DNA from: Edaphochlamys debaryana
Lineage: Eukaryota; Chlorophyta; Chlorophyceae; Chlamydomonadales
NCBI GenBank assembly: GCA_016858145.1
Contig: JAEHOE010000128.1
Location: forward strand, 1-64,000
Length of the DNA stretch: 64,000 nt
Reading direction: 5' to 3'
In this document: positions 23,201 through 35,815 of the stretch, one piece after another
How the letters are laid out: each line of letters starts with the position of its first letter
How positions within the stretch are numbered: the stretch's first letter is position 1
The notes under the pieces: model-generated
Databases searched by the model: none
What the model was told of the DNA's origin: nothing
Seen by the model: the letters and a program-made list of their open reading frames with translations, nothing else
Program-made: the position numbers and the translations under genes

Positions 23201-26200
23201 GCAGAGGAGGTTCTCTACTTACTCGAACCGCTCTTCCTCCCCACAGATCGCGCCCCCCGCCGGCGGCCGCACCAACGCGCCCAGCCTGCTGCGCCTGCTG
23301 GGCCGGGGCGTGCGCACGCGGGCGGGCCGCCGCCTGCTGCGCGCCTCCCTGCTGCAGCCGCTGCGGGACGTGGCCACCCTGGACATGAGGCGAGCGCGGG
23401 CGGGGGAAGGGGGCGCCTCGAGGGGGCGCCTGGGGCCCTCCGCCCCATCCTTGAGCCCTCCACTCACGGACCAGGCCCCTCCACCGATACACACACTCTC
23501 CAGCTCCCGATGGCGTGCGCATTGCGCCGCCGCTGCGCACCCTCCCACGGTCAGCCCCTCCTCGCTCGAGCACCTGCACGCAAACACGCCTCCGCTTCTC
23601 CCTCATCCCCCCCCCCGCCAGGTACGACACCGTGGGCGAGCTGCTGGCTGACGAGGCCCTGGCCGCGGACCTGGGCTGCGCTCTGGCGGGGCTGCCGCGG
23701 GACACGGACCGCCTGCTGGCCAGCCTGGGGGCGGCGGCGGCGCAGGCGGAGCAGGCGGGGCCGGGGGAGGCGGCGGGGAGGGACGGCGCGGGCCGGGCGG
23801 CGGCGGCGGGCGCCGATCCAGGTGCGCCGGGGTCGGGGAGGGGGCAGCTCGGGCGTTGAGGGAGGTGTCCGTGGCAGGCATAGGGCAGGGCGGTCCGCCT
23901 CTTATGCAGCTTCCCCTTCCCTCCCTCCAGGCCGGGGCCTGGGCGCCCTCGTGGGCTGCCTGCTGTCCCTGCGGGCGCTGCTGGGGGCGCTGCCGCCACT
24001 GGCGGAGACGCTGGAGGTGGGCACCGGGGGTAGCGGAGCGCGCCGTAACAGCGGGAAGGGAGCCGGCGGCCACGGGCAGCCCGCTCTGCCATCATTTTCT
24101 TACTCCCTCACCCGCCCGCGCTCCCCCCTGGCCGCCCCGCAGTCCGCCTCCTCCCCCCTGCTGGCGGCCGTGCGGGGGGCGTGCGAGGACCCAGGCCTCA
24201 CGGGGCTGCGGGAGGAGATCGACCAGGTGGGGGGGGGGGAGAGGGGGAGGAGGGAGCCGTAGCTGTGCCGCCGCACACTGCACACCGCAGCGTCATCCTG
24301 CGCTTGACGTGAGCTCAGGCCCTCCCCCGCCCCCTCCCCTTCCCTGCCATGGCATCCCCCTCCCTCCCCACCAGCTGTTGGACCTAGAGGCAACCACCGC
24401 CGGCGGTGCCTTCGGGGGCGGCGGGGGCCGCGGCGGCGCCTTCGTGTCCCGCGTGCAGCAGTGCTTCGCGGGTGAGCGCAGTGCAGTGCACCGCACCGCA
24501 TGTCACTGCCGCACGCCTTGCCTGCTTGGTTGCCGTGCCCCCGTACCCCTGGTCCAACTGCCCCCACCACAGCATGGCCCTGACTCATGCACGACCCCCC
24601 TCTTGCGCCCTCTCCGTCCCCTGACCCCCTCACTCCCCCCCCGCGCCCCCCAGTGCGCCAGGAGGCCGCCGAGGCCGCCGACGGGCTGCTGGGGCTGGCC
24701 CGCGCCTCGCTGTGCCGCCTCACGGAGGCCGTGTACGACCTGGGGGCGAGGCTGGCGGAGGAGCAGGGGCTGCCGGGGCTGCGGGTGTGTGGGGGAGCGG
24801 GCGGGGGCCGGGGGCAGGGGAGCTGGCCGCCGGGACGCGCGGTGTCGCCCCGACAAGCGTCGCCCCAACATGCCTCTGCCGACTGCCTCTGTGCTCTGCC
24901 CTGTGCCCCGCATCCCTCCCAAGATGGCCTACACTGCCCGCCGCGGCTTCTACCTCACCCTCCCCGCCTCGGCGGACCGGGGCGGGATCGACCTGGACGC
25001 AGCGCCCGGCCCCGCCGCCTCCGCACACACCGCCGCGCCCCCAACCCCCGCCTCCTCCGCCTCCTCCGTGACACGCGGCGGCGGGGCGGGTCCCGCCCGC
25101 GGCACCGGCGCCGGCGGCGGCCCCTCGCGCGGCCCCCCTCGTGCGCTGCCCGCCTGCCTGATGCTGCTGGAGCGGCGGGGCCGGGGGCCGCTGGCTCTCA
25201 CCTGCCACGAGCTCAACGCGCTCAACGCCCGACTGAGGGACGCCACGGGGGACTGCCTGCTGCTCACGCGGGGGGTGGGTGTGGGGCAGGAAGGGCGCTG
25301 ACAGGACGTCTGCACTGGGGGGGCGTCAAACCTGGGGGTGTCCGTGCCTGCGGCTACAGCCGCTCCGTACTCCCGCTCTTCGCCCCCTAAGCGTGCGCGG
25401 CGCTCTCCCCCTCCCCCTCTCCCCCCTCCCCTGCCTCCCCCGGCCCGCGCAGCTGCTGGAGGGCGTGGTGCAGAAAGCCGCCGGCCCCCACCTGCCGGCG
25501 CTGCGGCGGCTGCTGGACGCCCTGGCGCTGGCGGACCTGGCGGCGGGGCTGGCGGAGGCGGCGCGGGGGGAGGCGCTGGGGGGGCCCTGCGTGCGGCCGC
25601 TGCTGAGGCCCGGGGGGCCGCTGGCCATCGTGCAGGTGCGGGGGGGCGAGGGAGCGACAGTAGGGGGGGCACGGTTGGTGCACTGCTTCAAGGCTTTGTT
25701 GAGCCTGCTGGGAGCCAATGCATGCCCCGAAAGGTGCCGGCCCCTGGTGCCGTTCCTTACTTATACTGCCCCGCCCTCCACCCCAGGGCCGCCACCCGCT
25801 GCTGGCCTCCGCCGCCGCCCAGGCGGGTGACGGGGGCGGGGGCGGGGGCGTGACGGCCAACGACACCTTCCTGTCCCCCTGCGCGCCCCTGCACGTGGTG
25901 ACGGGCCCCAACATGAGCGGCAAGAGCAGCTACCTGCAGCAGGCGGGTAGCGGGGTACGAGTGGTGTGGGGGAAGGAAGGTCGACACATGGGGTGAGAGC
26001 TGGACATGGGCTTGCATGAGGAGGTTGCAAGACAAGAGTTGCACGGGGGTTGCAGACGGAGGGTTGCAGTAGGGGGTTGCAGTAGGGGGTAGCAAGGGGG
26101 GCTGCAAGCGTGCGTTTCAGGGGCGTTGCAAGGGGTATGTGGGGGGGGGGGGGATTTGCAGGGCGGTTGCAGTAGGGGTTGCAAGGGAACTTGGGAGAGG

Positions 26201-28580
26201 GGTTTAGGGTGTAGGGTTGCAAGAGGGGGTAGCAAGGGAGGGTTGCAAGCGTGCGTTTCAGGGGTGTTGCAAGGGGGGTTTGCAGAGGGGTTTGCAAGAG
26301 GGGTTTGCAGTTTGCAGTAAGGGGTGCCAATACGGGAGTTGCAAAGGGGGTTGCAGTAGGAGGTTTGCAGGGGGGTGTGCAAGGGGGTGGCAAGAGGGGT
26401 TTACAAGGGGGGTCCCAGAAGGGGGGTTGCAGGAGGGGTTTGCACGAGGGGAGTCGCAAGGGGGCTAGCAGGGGTGTTGCGAACTTGCGATGGGGTTGAA
26501 AGGGAGGTTGCAAGGGATATTGCCAGGGGGGGTAGCAGGAGGGAATTAGCAAGGAAGGATTTAGAGGGTTGTGTGGGCGGTGGTTGACTTGAGGGGGACC
26601 GAGGCATAAGGTGGACATGGGGCTGGGAAGAGGCCGGGGTGCAAGGGGTGCTGTCCGCCGGGTTGGTGGACTCGGTGTGGACTGTCCTGATGCACCGAAG
26701 CCCCCTACCCCCCTACCCCGCACCCAGGTGGCCCTGCTGGTGGTGATGGCGCAGGCGGGGTGCTGGGTGCCCGCCGAGTTCATGTCGCTGTCGCCCTGCG
26801 ATGCGCTGCTGGGGCGCATGGCGGGGGGCGGGGGCGCGGGCGCGGGCGGGGGCGGCCCCGCGGGCAGCGGCGGCGCTGCGTGGGCGCCCGAGGACGACCT
26901 GGAGGCGGGCAGCAGCAGCTTCCTGGGGGAGATGCAGGTGGGGGGGGAAAGGGGGCAAGAGCCCAGGGCCGGTTGAAGCAAGCACCAAGCCACCTGCGGC
27001 ATCGTTGGTGCTCCAACGCTTCAGCGGCCTCCCTTTCTGGCTAGCTACCGGTACCCCTCACGTGCACCCCGCTACCCCCACGCCCTCCCCCCCAGGACGC
27101 CGCCCACGTGCTTGTGTCCGCCTCCCCCTCCTCGCTGGTGCTGCTGGACGAGCTGGGGCGGGCCACCAGCACGCAGGACGGAGTGGGGCTGGCGTGGGCG
27201 GTGAGGGCGGCAGGGGGGCTGGGGTAAAGCCGGCAGGAAGCAGACCAACCGTTTCGCCAACCATGCGGTCGCTTCCAGCCCTCCTCGTAGGTTGCGTGTG
27301 TACGCTCAGGGCCCAGCAGCATGCAGGCCTCCTGCCTGGGCCCGCACCCTTCGAGGACACCTGAGTCCTGCGCCTGTCAGTAAGCCCTCCCTCCCTGCAC
27401 CCACCCACCCCCAGGTGTGCGAGGCGCTGCTGGCCCGCGGCGCCCCCACGCTGCTGGCCACGCACCTGCCGCAGCTGGGGCAGCTGGCGGCGCTGTACCC
27501 GGGCGCACGGCTGTGGAGGCTGCAGGTGCGGGCAGCCAGGGCGGGAAGCAGGGGGCGGGGAGGAAGCAAGTAGCCACGGGATGGGTTAGTCCTGACCGTT
27601 CCCATTCACTCCCCCTCTGGCAAATTGGTCCGCCCCATGCAGGTGGACGCCTCCGCGGGCGCCCTGGGCTTCACGTGGCGGCTGCAGGCCGCCTCCGCGC
27701 TGGCGCCCCCGCCCCACTACGGACTGGCGCTGGCGAGGGCGGCGGGGCTGCCCGAGCCCCTTGTGCGGTTGGCGGCGCGGTGCGTGCGTGTGTGTGCCCT
27801 CGGGGGTGGGGCGTGTGCGTGTGCATGGTGTGGGATGGGTTCCGCTCCAGCCTGGTGCTCACCGCTGTGGGCCCCAGTCGTCACGAACGTTAGTGCACTA
27901 CCGTTCCCCACTCGCGTCCCCCATACGGTGCCGGCATCCCTGTCCACCCGTCCGCCCCGAGCAGGGTGGCCGACGCCCTGGAGGAGGAGGAGCAGCGGCG
28001 CATGCAGCTGGGGGCGGAGGTGGGCGGCGCGTGGGCGGCGGCCGCCAACGTGGCCAGCAGGTGGGGAGGGCAGGGGGCGGGGAGGCGGCAGCGGCTGGCC
28101 TGCGGCTGCACGCATGTTGGGCCAGCACCTGGACGCCGGGAGACACATGTGAGATGTGACTTCTTGCAGACCTTCTTGCCCGAGAGTGCACGCAGTCCAT
28201 CCTCTGGGCCCAGGGCGTCAGCGAGGCTGCTGACCCCGCCCTTCCTGGCCCTCTTCCCCCCGGCTCCCCTCCCCAGGCTGATGGCGGTCATCTGGCAGTG
28301 GCAGGAAGAGGACACAGAGGAGGCCGACCCGTGCCAGGCGGAGGAGCAGGTGGGAGGGGCGGCCGGCAGAGTCCGCCGTGGGCTGCCATCCGCAGCCGCA
28401 CGCCTGACTGCCCAGTGCAGGCTCCGACTGCCCGCGCTGCCCGCACCCTTGCCCCTGTACTGCCTGTAGGCCCTGGAGCTTCTGCGGGCGCTGGCGGTCG
28501 AGGCACAGGCGCTGCCGCTGGGGGAACTGAGGGAGGAGCTGCTGGGAGGGGACGCGTCGGAGCGTATGTGGGAAGAGTAG
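20252..28580 (+). CDS. MSH4: MSH4, meiosis-specific MutS homologue
   Basis: About 22 exons: 20252-20851, 20977-21044, 21273-21396, 21532-21696, 21897-21990, 22126 to about 22414, 23247-23389, 23622-23821, 23931-24016, 24143-24226, 24375-24471, 24654-24784, 24924-25274, 25453-25635, 25787-25942, 26728-26937, 27096-27200, 27415-27525, 27643-27779, 27965-28060, 28277-28349 and 28470-28580 (about 1200 residues). As in MSH4, there is no N-terminal mismatch-binding domain; homology starts at [12 protein letters not shown]. The lever/clamp region carries [19 protein letters not shown]. The ATPase has Walker [15 protein letters not shown] (about residue 910), [14 protein letters not shown], Walker [17 protein letters not shown] and the ATHLPQL switch. 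MSH4 pairs with MSH5 to stabilise recombination intermediates for crossovers. Gly/Ala-rich inserts lengthen it. The end of exon 6 is unresolved because the next intron is repetitive. Confidence 0.9.
22447..23220 (+). repeat. Intronic G-rich TTGCAA minisatellite (MSH4 intron 6)
   Basis: Nearly the whole intron is made of imperfect copies of a short motif with runs of 4-7 G alternating with TTGCAA, TAGCAGA or GTCGCAA. Copies are irregular, about 15-40 bases apart. The G runs lie on the coding strand of MSH4. The same family recurs at 25990-26600 and, inverted, at 36905-37640. Confidence 0.85.
25990..26600 (+). repeat. Intronic G-rich TTGCAA minisatellite (MSH4 intron 15)
   Basis: This fills most of the intron between 25942 and 26728. 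It uses the same vocabulary as the array at 22447-23220: GGGGTTGCA, GTAGCAAGGGGG and GTTTGCAGAGGGG. The intron starts with a GC donor (CAG|GCGGGT), and the exon before it encodes the Walker A motif. Confidence 0.85.
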
Positions 28581-29247
28581 TGGGCTGGCTAGGTTGGTCA
28601 AGACGGAGCTGCTTTCAAGCAGGTGGTGCCGGCTGTGCCATGGACGGGGCGGACGTGAAGAGTTGATTGATGGCAGCGGTGGGCGACCCAACGCAGCCGG
28701 GTTCCACACAGGTGGATGAACCTCCGAGCTCCGCGCCTTGGCTACCACCGTGACTCCCGCCGGGGTGGCCGGGCGGGCGCGGCGGGCGTGTAAAACACAT
28801 CACAGTTCAAGTCTGCACGATGCTCGACAGGCCCCGCTTAGCAATACAGCTTACATCTTCGCACGCTGGCATATAGCTTTACCAGAACACTTTGTCAGTG
28901 GTCAACCGCGGGCCCACAATTCGGTGCAGACTGTGCTGCTATTCAGTGCGACGCCTTCGCTTCGCTAATATTCTTCGCTAGCTATGGCCTCGAGGATACG
29001 GTGCTAGCCTCGAGGCCGGCTTTGGGACGGTGCAATGTTTTGACCGTGAAACCAGGAGTCAGGGCGTAACCAGCCAGCGGAGGCAAACCGGCACTGCATA
29101 CGCCGTGGGCGAACATGAAGCCATGCCTGACGGCTGCACCACCCCCGACATGAATGCGCCCGCGCAATTTTGTGCCCGAAGCCAGCTAGCTCCTCAGCAG
29201 GGCTTGGGCTCTCGGGATCCCCGCGGGCGAGAGCCTGCTGCCCGAGC
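28581..29247. other. Intergenic between MSH4 and the SUZ12-type gene
   Basis: This holds the MSH4 3' UTR with a TGTAA signal at 28789-28793. It then holds the likely promoter of the SUZ12-type gene, with lower-GC sequence around 28795-29000. No additional gene is supported. Confidence 0.45.
28789..28793 (+). terminator. TGTAA poly(A) signal for MSH4
   Basis: TGTAA is the usual nuclear poly(A) signal of chlamydomonadalean algae. This copy is 209 bases after the MSH4 stop codon. Confidence 0.55.
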
Positions 29248-32200
29248 ATGTCGACGCCTGCACTGACCGATGGGCTGTCCAGCGGGGTGTCGTCTGAACC
29301 CGACCCCCCCGCCACCGGCGTGTTTGAGCTCCTCCACGACAGCTTCAACCGGTACTTCCTGCACAGTCGCGCCCTGTACTCCGCAGTGCTGCCCTTGCGC
29401 AACAACGAGAAGGTACGGCAGTTATGGGGCAGGCCATGCAAAGGGTCACCAAGGGAGAAAGGGCAGAAGGAGCTAGCCGGGCCAGGTGGCTGGACGTTGT
29501 GAAGGGTTGTCGGGTGCTTAGGACCCGTTGGTGTGCCCTCTGCCGCTCTGATGCGTTGGTGAACCCTGTCGCTGCGCCCTTCCCACCAGGGGCCCCGCCT
29601 GCTGCGCCGGAACCTCCTCTACCGCCACGGCCCCACCACCGGCTCCGGCAGCGCTGCGGAGCAGCAGCCAGACTGCCACCGCCGGCGGCTCGTCATCAGC
29701 GCGCAGCGCTGGTCCAGCGGGCCGGGGGCGCCTGCAAGCGCCAGCGTGAGGGCGGCTGGCAGCAGCAGGAGTCTCGCGGGCCTCAACTCGGTCAAACATG
29801 AGTCGCACCGGCCACAGCCAGGCCCGGCACCAGCGCTCTCCCCCGCCGTGCGGTGGCGCTATGTGGTGGCGGCCGTGTGCGTCGAGTCCTTCTCGTGCCC
29901 GGTAGGTGGCCCGGAGAGGTCGAAGGGCTGCAGGTGCTGAGGTCCGCGAGGCTGGCGGGCTTGAGCAATGTAGGACGTCCTTGCTGTGCCCCCCAGCCTC
30001 CTGCGTTAGGCTCTCATCCAACTACCCCTGCGCCCGGGCTGCCCCCTCGCCAGGACCGCCTGGTCCCCCTGCCCGGCTACGCGTGGCTCCTGGCGCTGCC
30101 ACCGGGGCCGCCACCCGCCGCCACTCAGGGGGAAGCGGCTCAGCGCGGGGGCGGGGGCGGGGCCGGGGGCGCTGCTGATCCGGGCCCTGCCGCCGGGGGA
30201 GCTGGGGGCTGCGGAGGAGCAGGGGCACCCGGGAGAGGGGCGCAGGACGCCCGGGCGGAGGGTGCGGCGGTGGTGGGTGTAAGCCCTGCAGTTGCGGCGG
30301 CCGCGGAGGCGGCAGCACGGCGGGCGGGCTGGCGGCCCTGCCCCAGGGACCGCCGGTTGCACGCGCGCAGCGCCCCAGCGGTCAACGGCCAGGAGGCTGA
30401 CGGCGGCTCACAGGCGCAGGCGCAGGCGGCCCCTCCTCGCGGGGGGTTGGCTGACATTGAGCTGTGCCTGTCTGACCTGGAGCTGCCCGAGGTGCCACAC
30501 CTGCGCCTGCTGCTGCTCTACTCGGGTGGGCACGGGGTGTAGGAGCGGGGAGGGGAGGAGAGGGGGCCGTAGCACTGCAACGTTTTTAGAGCTTGGGGGC
30601 GTCAGCCTCTCCAGGCCTTGAGGCGCATGGGCAGCCATGCCGGGCCAGCCCTGGAGCTGCACGACTGCTGCGCTGGGTGCTAGGTGCCACACGTGTTGAG
30701 CCGGGCCCCGCCCCCGCCCGTGCGCTTGTCCTGATGGCCGCAGACGAGGTGTCGGAGGAGGCGTTGGGCTACTGCAAGCGCTCGGTGTGCACGATAAACT
30801 GCGAGGGCGCGGCAGGGGTCACGGCGCTGACAGGTAGGGGACTGCAGGGAACCACTCTGCTGGGGATTCCTCTAGGAGGTAGGGTTGCGCGCGGGCGGTG
30901 ACCGCCGCCATCAAACTGCCACCCTCATCGCCTGCAAGTGGTTTCTCGCTTACGCGCTCCCCCCTTCCTCACACAGCCTCGGATACGAGCATGGTGTTCA
31001 ACACCTTCCCCGCCGCGGTGCTTGGGCCAACCGGGGAGCAGCAGGGCTCGGGCGGCTCGGGGCGCGCGGGGCAGGACTCGAAGCAGAGCGCGCCGGCCCC
31101 ACCCGTGTGGGCGGCGGTGCTGGCCCCCGCGCTCACACCTGCGGAGGCGGCCGAGGCGCAGGCGCAGGGCTGGCGGCCCTGCGGACCACATTCGCTGCCA
31201 CCAGCCGCCGGCACCAGTGCCGGCAGAGGCCGCGGCTCTGCGCCCTCCCCCGACCTGCGCTGGCCGGCCCTGGTGGGGTCCGTCACGCCCTCTCCAGCTG
31301 CGGCGGCGCCCAGCGGCGGCGGCACGGCCCTGCGCGTGCGGCTGGCGGCGTGCGGTCTGGCGCTGCAGGTGGTCCAGGACTCGCCCAACCCCGTGGTGGC
31401 GCCCGGGGGGGCGCCCAACCCCGTGGTCGCCATCACGATCAGCCCCCTGAGGGGCGCCGGGGCGGAGGCGCAGGCCGGCGGGCAAGTGGCCGGCGGAGCC
31501 GCGGGCCCGCCCGAGCCGGTGAACCTGGATCCTGGGCTGGATCTGGCTCCGACGCTGGATCTTGGGATCCGGGGCTGGACGCTAGCGGCGCTGCGAGACG
31601 GCTCCGAGCTGGGGCCGGGTCCGTCGTCGGCAGCCGCTGACCCCACGTTGGTGCGGGGCGCGGAGCCCGGAGCCGTGTCGGCCGCGCAGGAGCGGCGGCG
31701 GCGGCGGCTGCTGGCGCGGCGGCGGCGGCTGCTGCGGCACCCCGGGGAGGACCTGGACGCAGCGCTGCCGGTGGGCGTGCGGCGCCTGCTGCCGCTGGAG
31801 TGGGTGTGGCACGAGCCCGTGCCGGCGGCGGCGGCGGCAGACAGCGGCGGCGGCTGCCCGTTCGTGCGGCTGCCCAACGGCTGCTTCGGGGACCCGGACA
31901 GCGCAGACCTGCCGGACCCGGACAGCGCAGAGCCGCAAAAGGCGGCAGCAGCGGCGGCGGGGACTGGCGGCGCGGGTGCAAGCGGAGGTGGCGGCAGCGG
32001 CGGCGTGGCGGTGGGGCGCGAGGTGCAGCGCGAGAGCACCTCGTGCCTGACCTGCCTGGTGTGTTCGGACCCCCACGTGTACGACAACCTGGCCTGCCTC
32101 ATGGCCCACGTGCGCGCCAGCCACGGGGAGCTTACTGCCGTGCTGTCGTACAACGGGACGGCGCGTGCGGCCCAGGTCGTGGAGGCTGCGCGGGCCGCCC

Positions 32201-35200
32201 GGGACGCCGCGGGCGACGACGGGGCCCCGGACGCCGAACCGCTGGTGCTGCCCCCGCTGGCCACCATCCACCTCTCCCCGGCCCCCGGCGCGCAGGACTG
32301 GTGGTCCGTGTCGTGCCGCTCGCAGCGCGCAGACAAGCACGAGGCGGAGGCGCTGGGGCCGGACGGGCTGCCGCTGCCCGCACACCCGGACCCCGTGTAC
32401 GCAGACCCGTACGACGCGGCGCCCCCGATGTCGTACATCGAGACGGACTGGGTGATGTACGGCGGGCGTGTGTACGAATTCGACCCCGCCGACCGGCACG
32501 CGCCGGGCGGGCCGGGGCCCGCGGCCCTTGAGGGCGAGGGCCAGGATGAGGCGGGGCGGCGGCACGAGGGCGCGGGCGAGGCGGGGCCAGGCTCGGGGGC
32601 GGGGGCGGAGCGTCAGCGGCTGCAGGCGGGGCGGCGCCCTGGGGCGGCGGCTGGCGGCTCCCCGCTGGGGCGGGGCGTTCACGAGGACGCTGACGGCACC
32701 ATCTGCATCGACTCCTCCTCGGACGAAGAAGGGGAGCCTCAGCAGCGGACGCAGTCCTTGGCCGCTCCGGGCTCGCGGAAGGCGGCAGCGGCAGCTGCGC
32801 CGCCCCCAGCCAAACAGACCCCTGCCCCTGCATCTCTGGGCAAGGCGGGGACTCAGCAGCAGCAGCCTGCAGTGGGCCCCAAGTCTGCACCCGCGCCCAA
32901 GGCCCCAGCGCAGCCCAAGGGTGGCGAGGCGGCTCCCAGCTCTGGGCCCCGGCCCCTTAAGCGAACGCGCAGCGCTGACGCTGGGGCGGCCGCCGCAAAC
33001 GGCACCACCGATGATGCTCCGCAGCTGGTGCCTCAGCCGCCGGCCAAGCGGGCCCGCCCCTGCCCGAGCGACGCGGCGGCTGCTTTCCGGCTGCGCCTGC
33101 CCGACCCCACCCCCGCCCCCGCCCTGTGCGGCCTCCTCATGGCGGCGCGCGTGGGCACGGGGCCCGGGGACCCCCCGCAGAGGGGCGTGTGGCGGCGCAA
33201 GCCGGCCGTGCCCTGCCGCCTGGTGTGGACGGGGGACCAGTCGGGGGTGGAGGAGCTCATGGCGGCGAGGGCCGCTGGCGGCGCCCTCCGCAGCGGCGGC
33301 GCGCCGCAGGACGACAGCGCCCGGCGCCTGGCGCACTCGGCTGGCGGAGCCCGGCGGGGGCAGGAGGCGGAGGCGGGGGCGCAGGCGCGGGTGGAGGCGG
33401 GCCGGCGGCGCGAGGAGGGCGGGGGCTCGGGGAAGAAGGCGGGCAGCCGCCGCCGCCGCCGCCGCGACCCCAACGCCTCCCCGGAGCAGCGGCGGCGCAG
33501 CGGCGCAGCGCTGGAGCTCCACCTGGCTGCCGCCGCCGCCGCCGAGGCGCCCAGGGCCCCTCAGCTGCCCCGCGGCACGGCACACGCGGGCGCTGCTCAG
33601 CCCCTGGGGCTACCACCGCGGCCGCCGGCCCCGGGAGCCCTGGCTGCGGGCCGGCCTGCCCCCGCCCCCGCCCCCCCGCTGGGGCGCAGCGGCGGCAGTG
33701 GCTCCGCGGACGACTTCCTGCGGGTGCCCGTGCCGGGGCCGGGGCTGTGCGTGAGCTTCACGCGGCCGCGGCTGTTCGTGCACTCGCGGTCCATCGTGCC
33801 CATCACGCAGGCGAGCAGGGGCGGAGCCGGGTGGGAGGCCAGGCCGGTAGCCGGTGGTGGGCCGCCGAGCGTGCAAGGGCTAGGTAGCGCAGGCGACTAG
33901 TCGTCTTGAGCGAAAGTGCCTGCTTGCTGGGGCCTGTCTGACCCTCCGTCTTTCGTCCGCCCCCGTCCACCCCCTCCACCCCAGGAGGAGCTGCACCAGC
34001 GCTTCGCCGCTGCGCCCGACGCCGTGCAGGGGGCCTCTGCTGCACCCGACTCGGAGGACGACACGGAGGAGGACGAGGAGTGGATGGTGGGCGCCCGGGG
34101 GATGGGCAGGAGGCGGGGCGGCGGCGTGTGCTGGGGGCTCGGCGAGGAAGCACTGCGGAGGGCCAGAGCCGCACAAGCCGTGCCCCCTCCTCGTGCAGAC
34201 CAGGGCACCCAGCGGCGCCACGGGCTCCAGCTTGTCCACTGCGCCGCACGCAGCGCTCGACCCACCCCCCTCTCGCCCCCCTTTGGTCCCCCGCCCCCCA
34301 GCGCAACGAGCGTGCGCGCATCGCGGGGCTGGCTGCGCCCCACAGCGCCGACTGCGAGCTGCCCGCCACCGTGGCCATCACACCGGGTAGGGGGGGATGC
34401 AGGTGGGAGGAGGAGGAGGAGGCAGAGGGCGGCAGGGACTGGGCTGCCTCCAGGGCATGCTGTGGCTGCCAGGGCACGAGACGGTCTTCCCTCTTCCCAC
34501 TGACCCCACAGCCTCGCTGCCCCCCTCCCTCCCTGCCCCCCAGGCGAGCAGCTGCTCATGGTGTACTGGAACCGCTTCGCGCGGCGCCGCCCGCTGTGGG
34601 GCGACAAGATCACGGCCGAGAGGTGAGGCAGGGTCGCGGGCCGGCACGGCGCTCCGGCCATGCCGGGCTTATTCGACTCCCCGGTTAGCTCTTGAGGCCT
34701 GGGCCCGAGCACGTCAGCACCGCACCCACCCCTGCACACTGCGCCCTCCCCCCGGCTGCAGGGTGGAGCAGTTCGCTGGCAGCCGCGAGGGCGGGGAGGT
34801 GGCCCGCCTGCCCCCCCGGTCGTACTCGGAGCTGCGCCGGGCCCTGGCGGTGCACCTGCTGGTGCTGCGGGAGTACGGTCTGGCGGGGCCGGAGGCGGTG
34901 CTCAGGTGGGGGGCGGGGGGCGGGAGGCATGGCGAGGGCGGAGGCAGGAGGTTGGGTCCGAGCAGGATGGGGGACAGGGGAGGGGGGCTGCAAGGATGCA
35001 GGGCAGAGCTTAAACCCTCACTGCGCGCCCCTTTGGAACAATGGCAGAGAGCTCGGCAAACCCCCCACCCCGCCACCCCTCCAACCCTCTAGGTGCCTGT
35101 CGGACCTGGACCGCCGCCACGCGGAGGCGCACGCGGGCCCGGCCCCAGCGGCACAGCACGGCAGCGCCGGCGGAGGCGCAGCTGCGGCCGGTGCGGGGGC

Positions 35201-35222
35201 CAGCACCAGCGGAGCCCGATAG
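29248..35222 (+). CDS. SUZ12/EMF2-type Polycomb (PRC2) subunit with VEFS box
   Basis: Ten exons join in phase: 29248-29412, 29590-29901, 30054-30525, 30744-30833, 30977-33810, 33985-34086, 34302-34386, 34544-34622, 34762-34905 and 35093-35222, giving about 1470 residues. The N-terminal block with ALYSAVLPLRNNE and LLRRNLLYRHG resembles the EMF2/SUZ12 N-terminus. A C2H2 finger lies near residue 705 (CLTCLVCSD ... LMAHVRASHGE). The VEFS box starts near residue 1277 (RLFVHSRSIVPIT), passes an acidic SEDDTEEDEEW stretch, and reaches ATVAITPGEQLLMVYWNRFA. This is the surface that activates the EZH methyltransferase for H3K27 methylation. Long Ala/Gly/Pro-rich linkers and a KR-rich stretch (RRRRRR near residue 1180) explain the size, against 600-750 residues usual in the family. 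Intron 5 uses a GC donor (CAG|GCGAGC). Confidence 0.85.
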
Positions 35223-35815
35223 CGCAGCCGCAGGGTGACGGGAGTACGGGTTCCGGACGGGGGGTTTCCACGTGAGCCACATTGCGGCAGGCTGTTGGAG
35301 ATGCAGGGGGTGCTGTTGGTGGCTGGCTGGGCGCTGGGGGCATGCATTCGAAACCGGACACGCACAGGGGGGCGCAGAGGCTGTGTACGAGGACGGCGGG
35401 GCGGGGCGAGCGGGGCCGCTCGCGTGCGCAGGCGGGGGCTGTGGGGGCGTGACCGGCACGGTGATGGCGGCGGGCACAGCAGGTGGGGGGCACAACAGGT
35501 GGGGACCCAGGCAGGAGGCCCGCGTGTGGTGAAGGGGGGGAAGGGCACTGCTGCGTGAAGTGTGCATTGACGTAGGGGCGAGCGAAGCGAGGGCGGGGGG
35601 CGGGACGGCGGGTGCAGGCGTGGCGTCGGACGACTGCGTCATCGCGCGGGCGTGAAATAAGCGCGCCGCATCGCACGCTGCCCGACCACTATAGCTTCCC
35701 GCATTCAGCTGCACAGCCAGCAGCCCCGAGCGCTAGCGAGCATTTGCAACGCAAGCCAGCGCCTCGCTGCCTCCCGCGCCTCGCTAAGTGGGCCCTGCCC
35801 AGCGCCGCCGCAGCC
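35223..35815. other. Intergenic, no gene recognised
   Basis: This is the 3' flank of the SUZ12-type gene and the 5' flank of the porin gene, both on the plus strand. No further coding sequence is supported. Confidence 0.4.

Noticed and set aside
22447..23220. CRISPR-like array.
   Set aside because: Repeats are irregular, short and G-rich, without constant repeat and unique spacer structure, and lie in a eukaryotic intron.
25943..26727. Mobile element insertion in the MSH4 intron.
   Set aside because: No terminal repeats, target duplications or coding remnants; the content is a simple tandem minisatellite.
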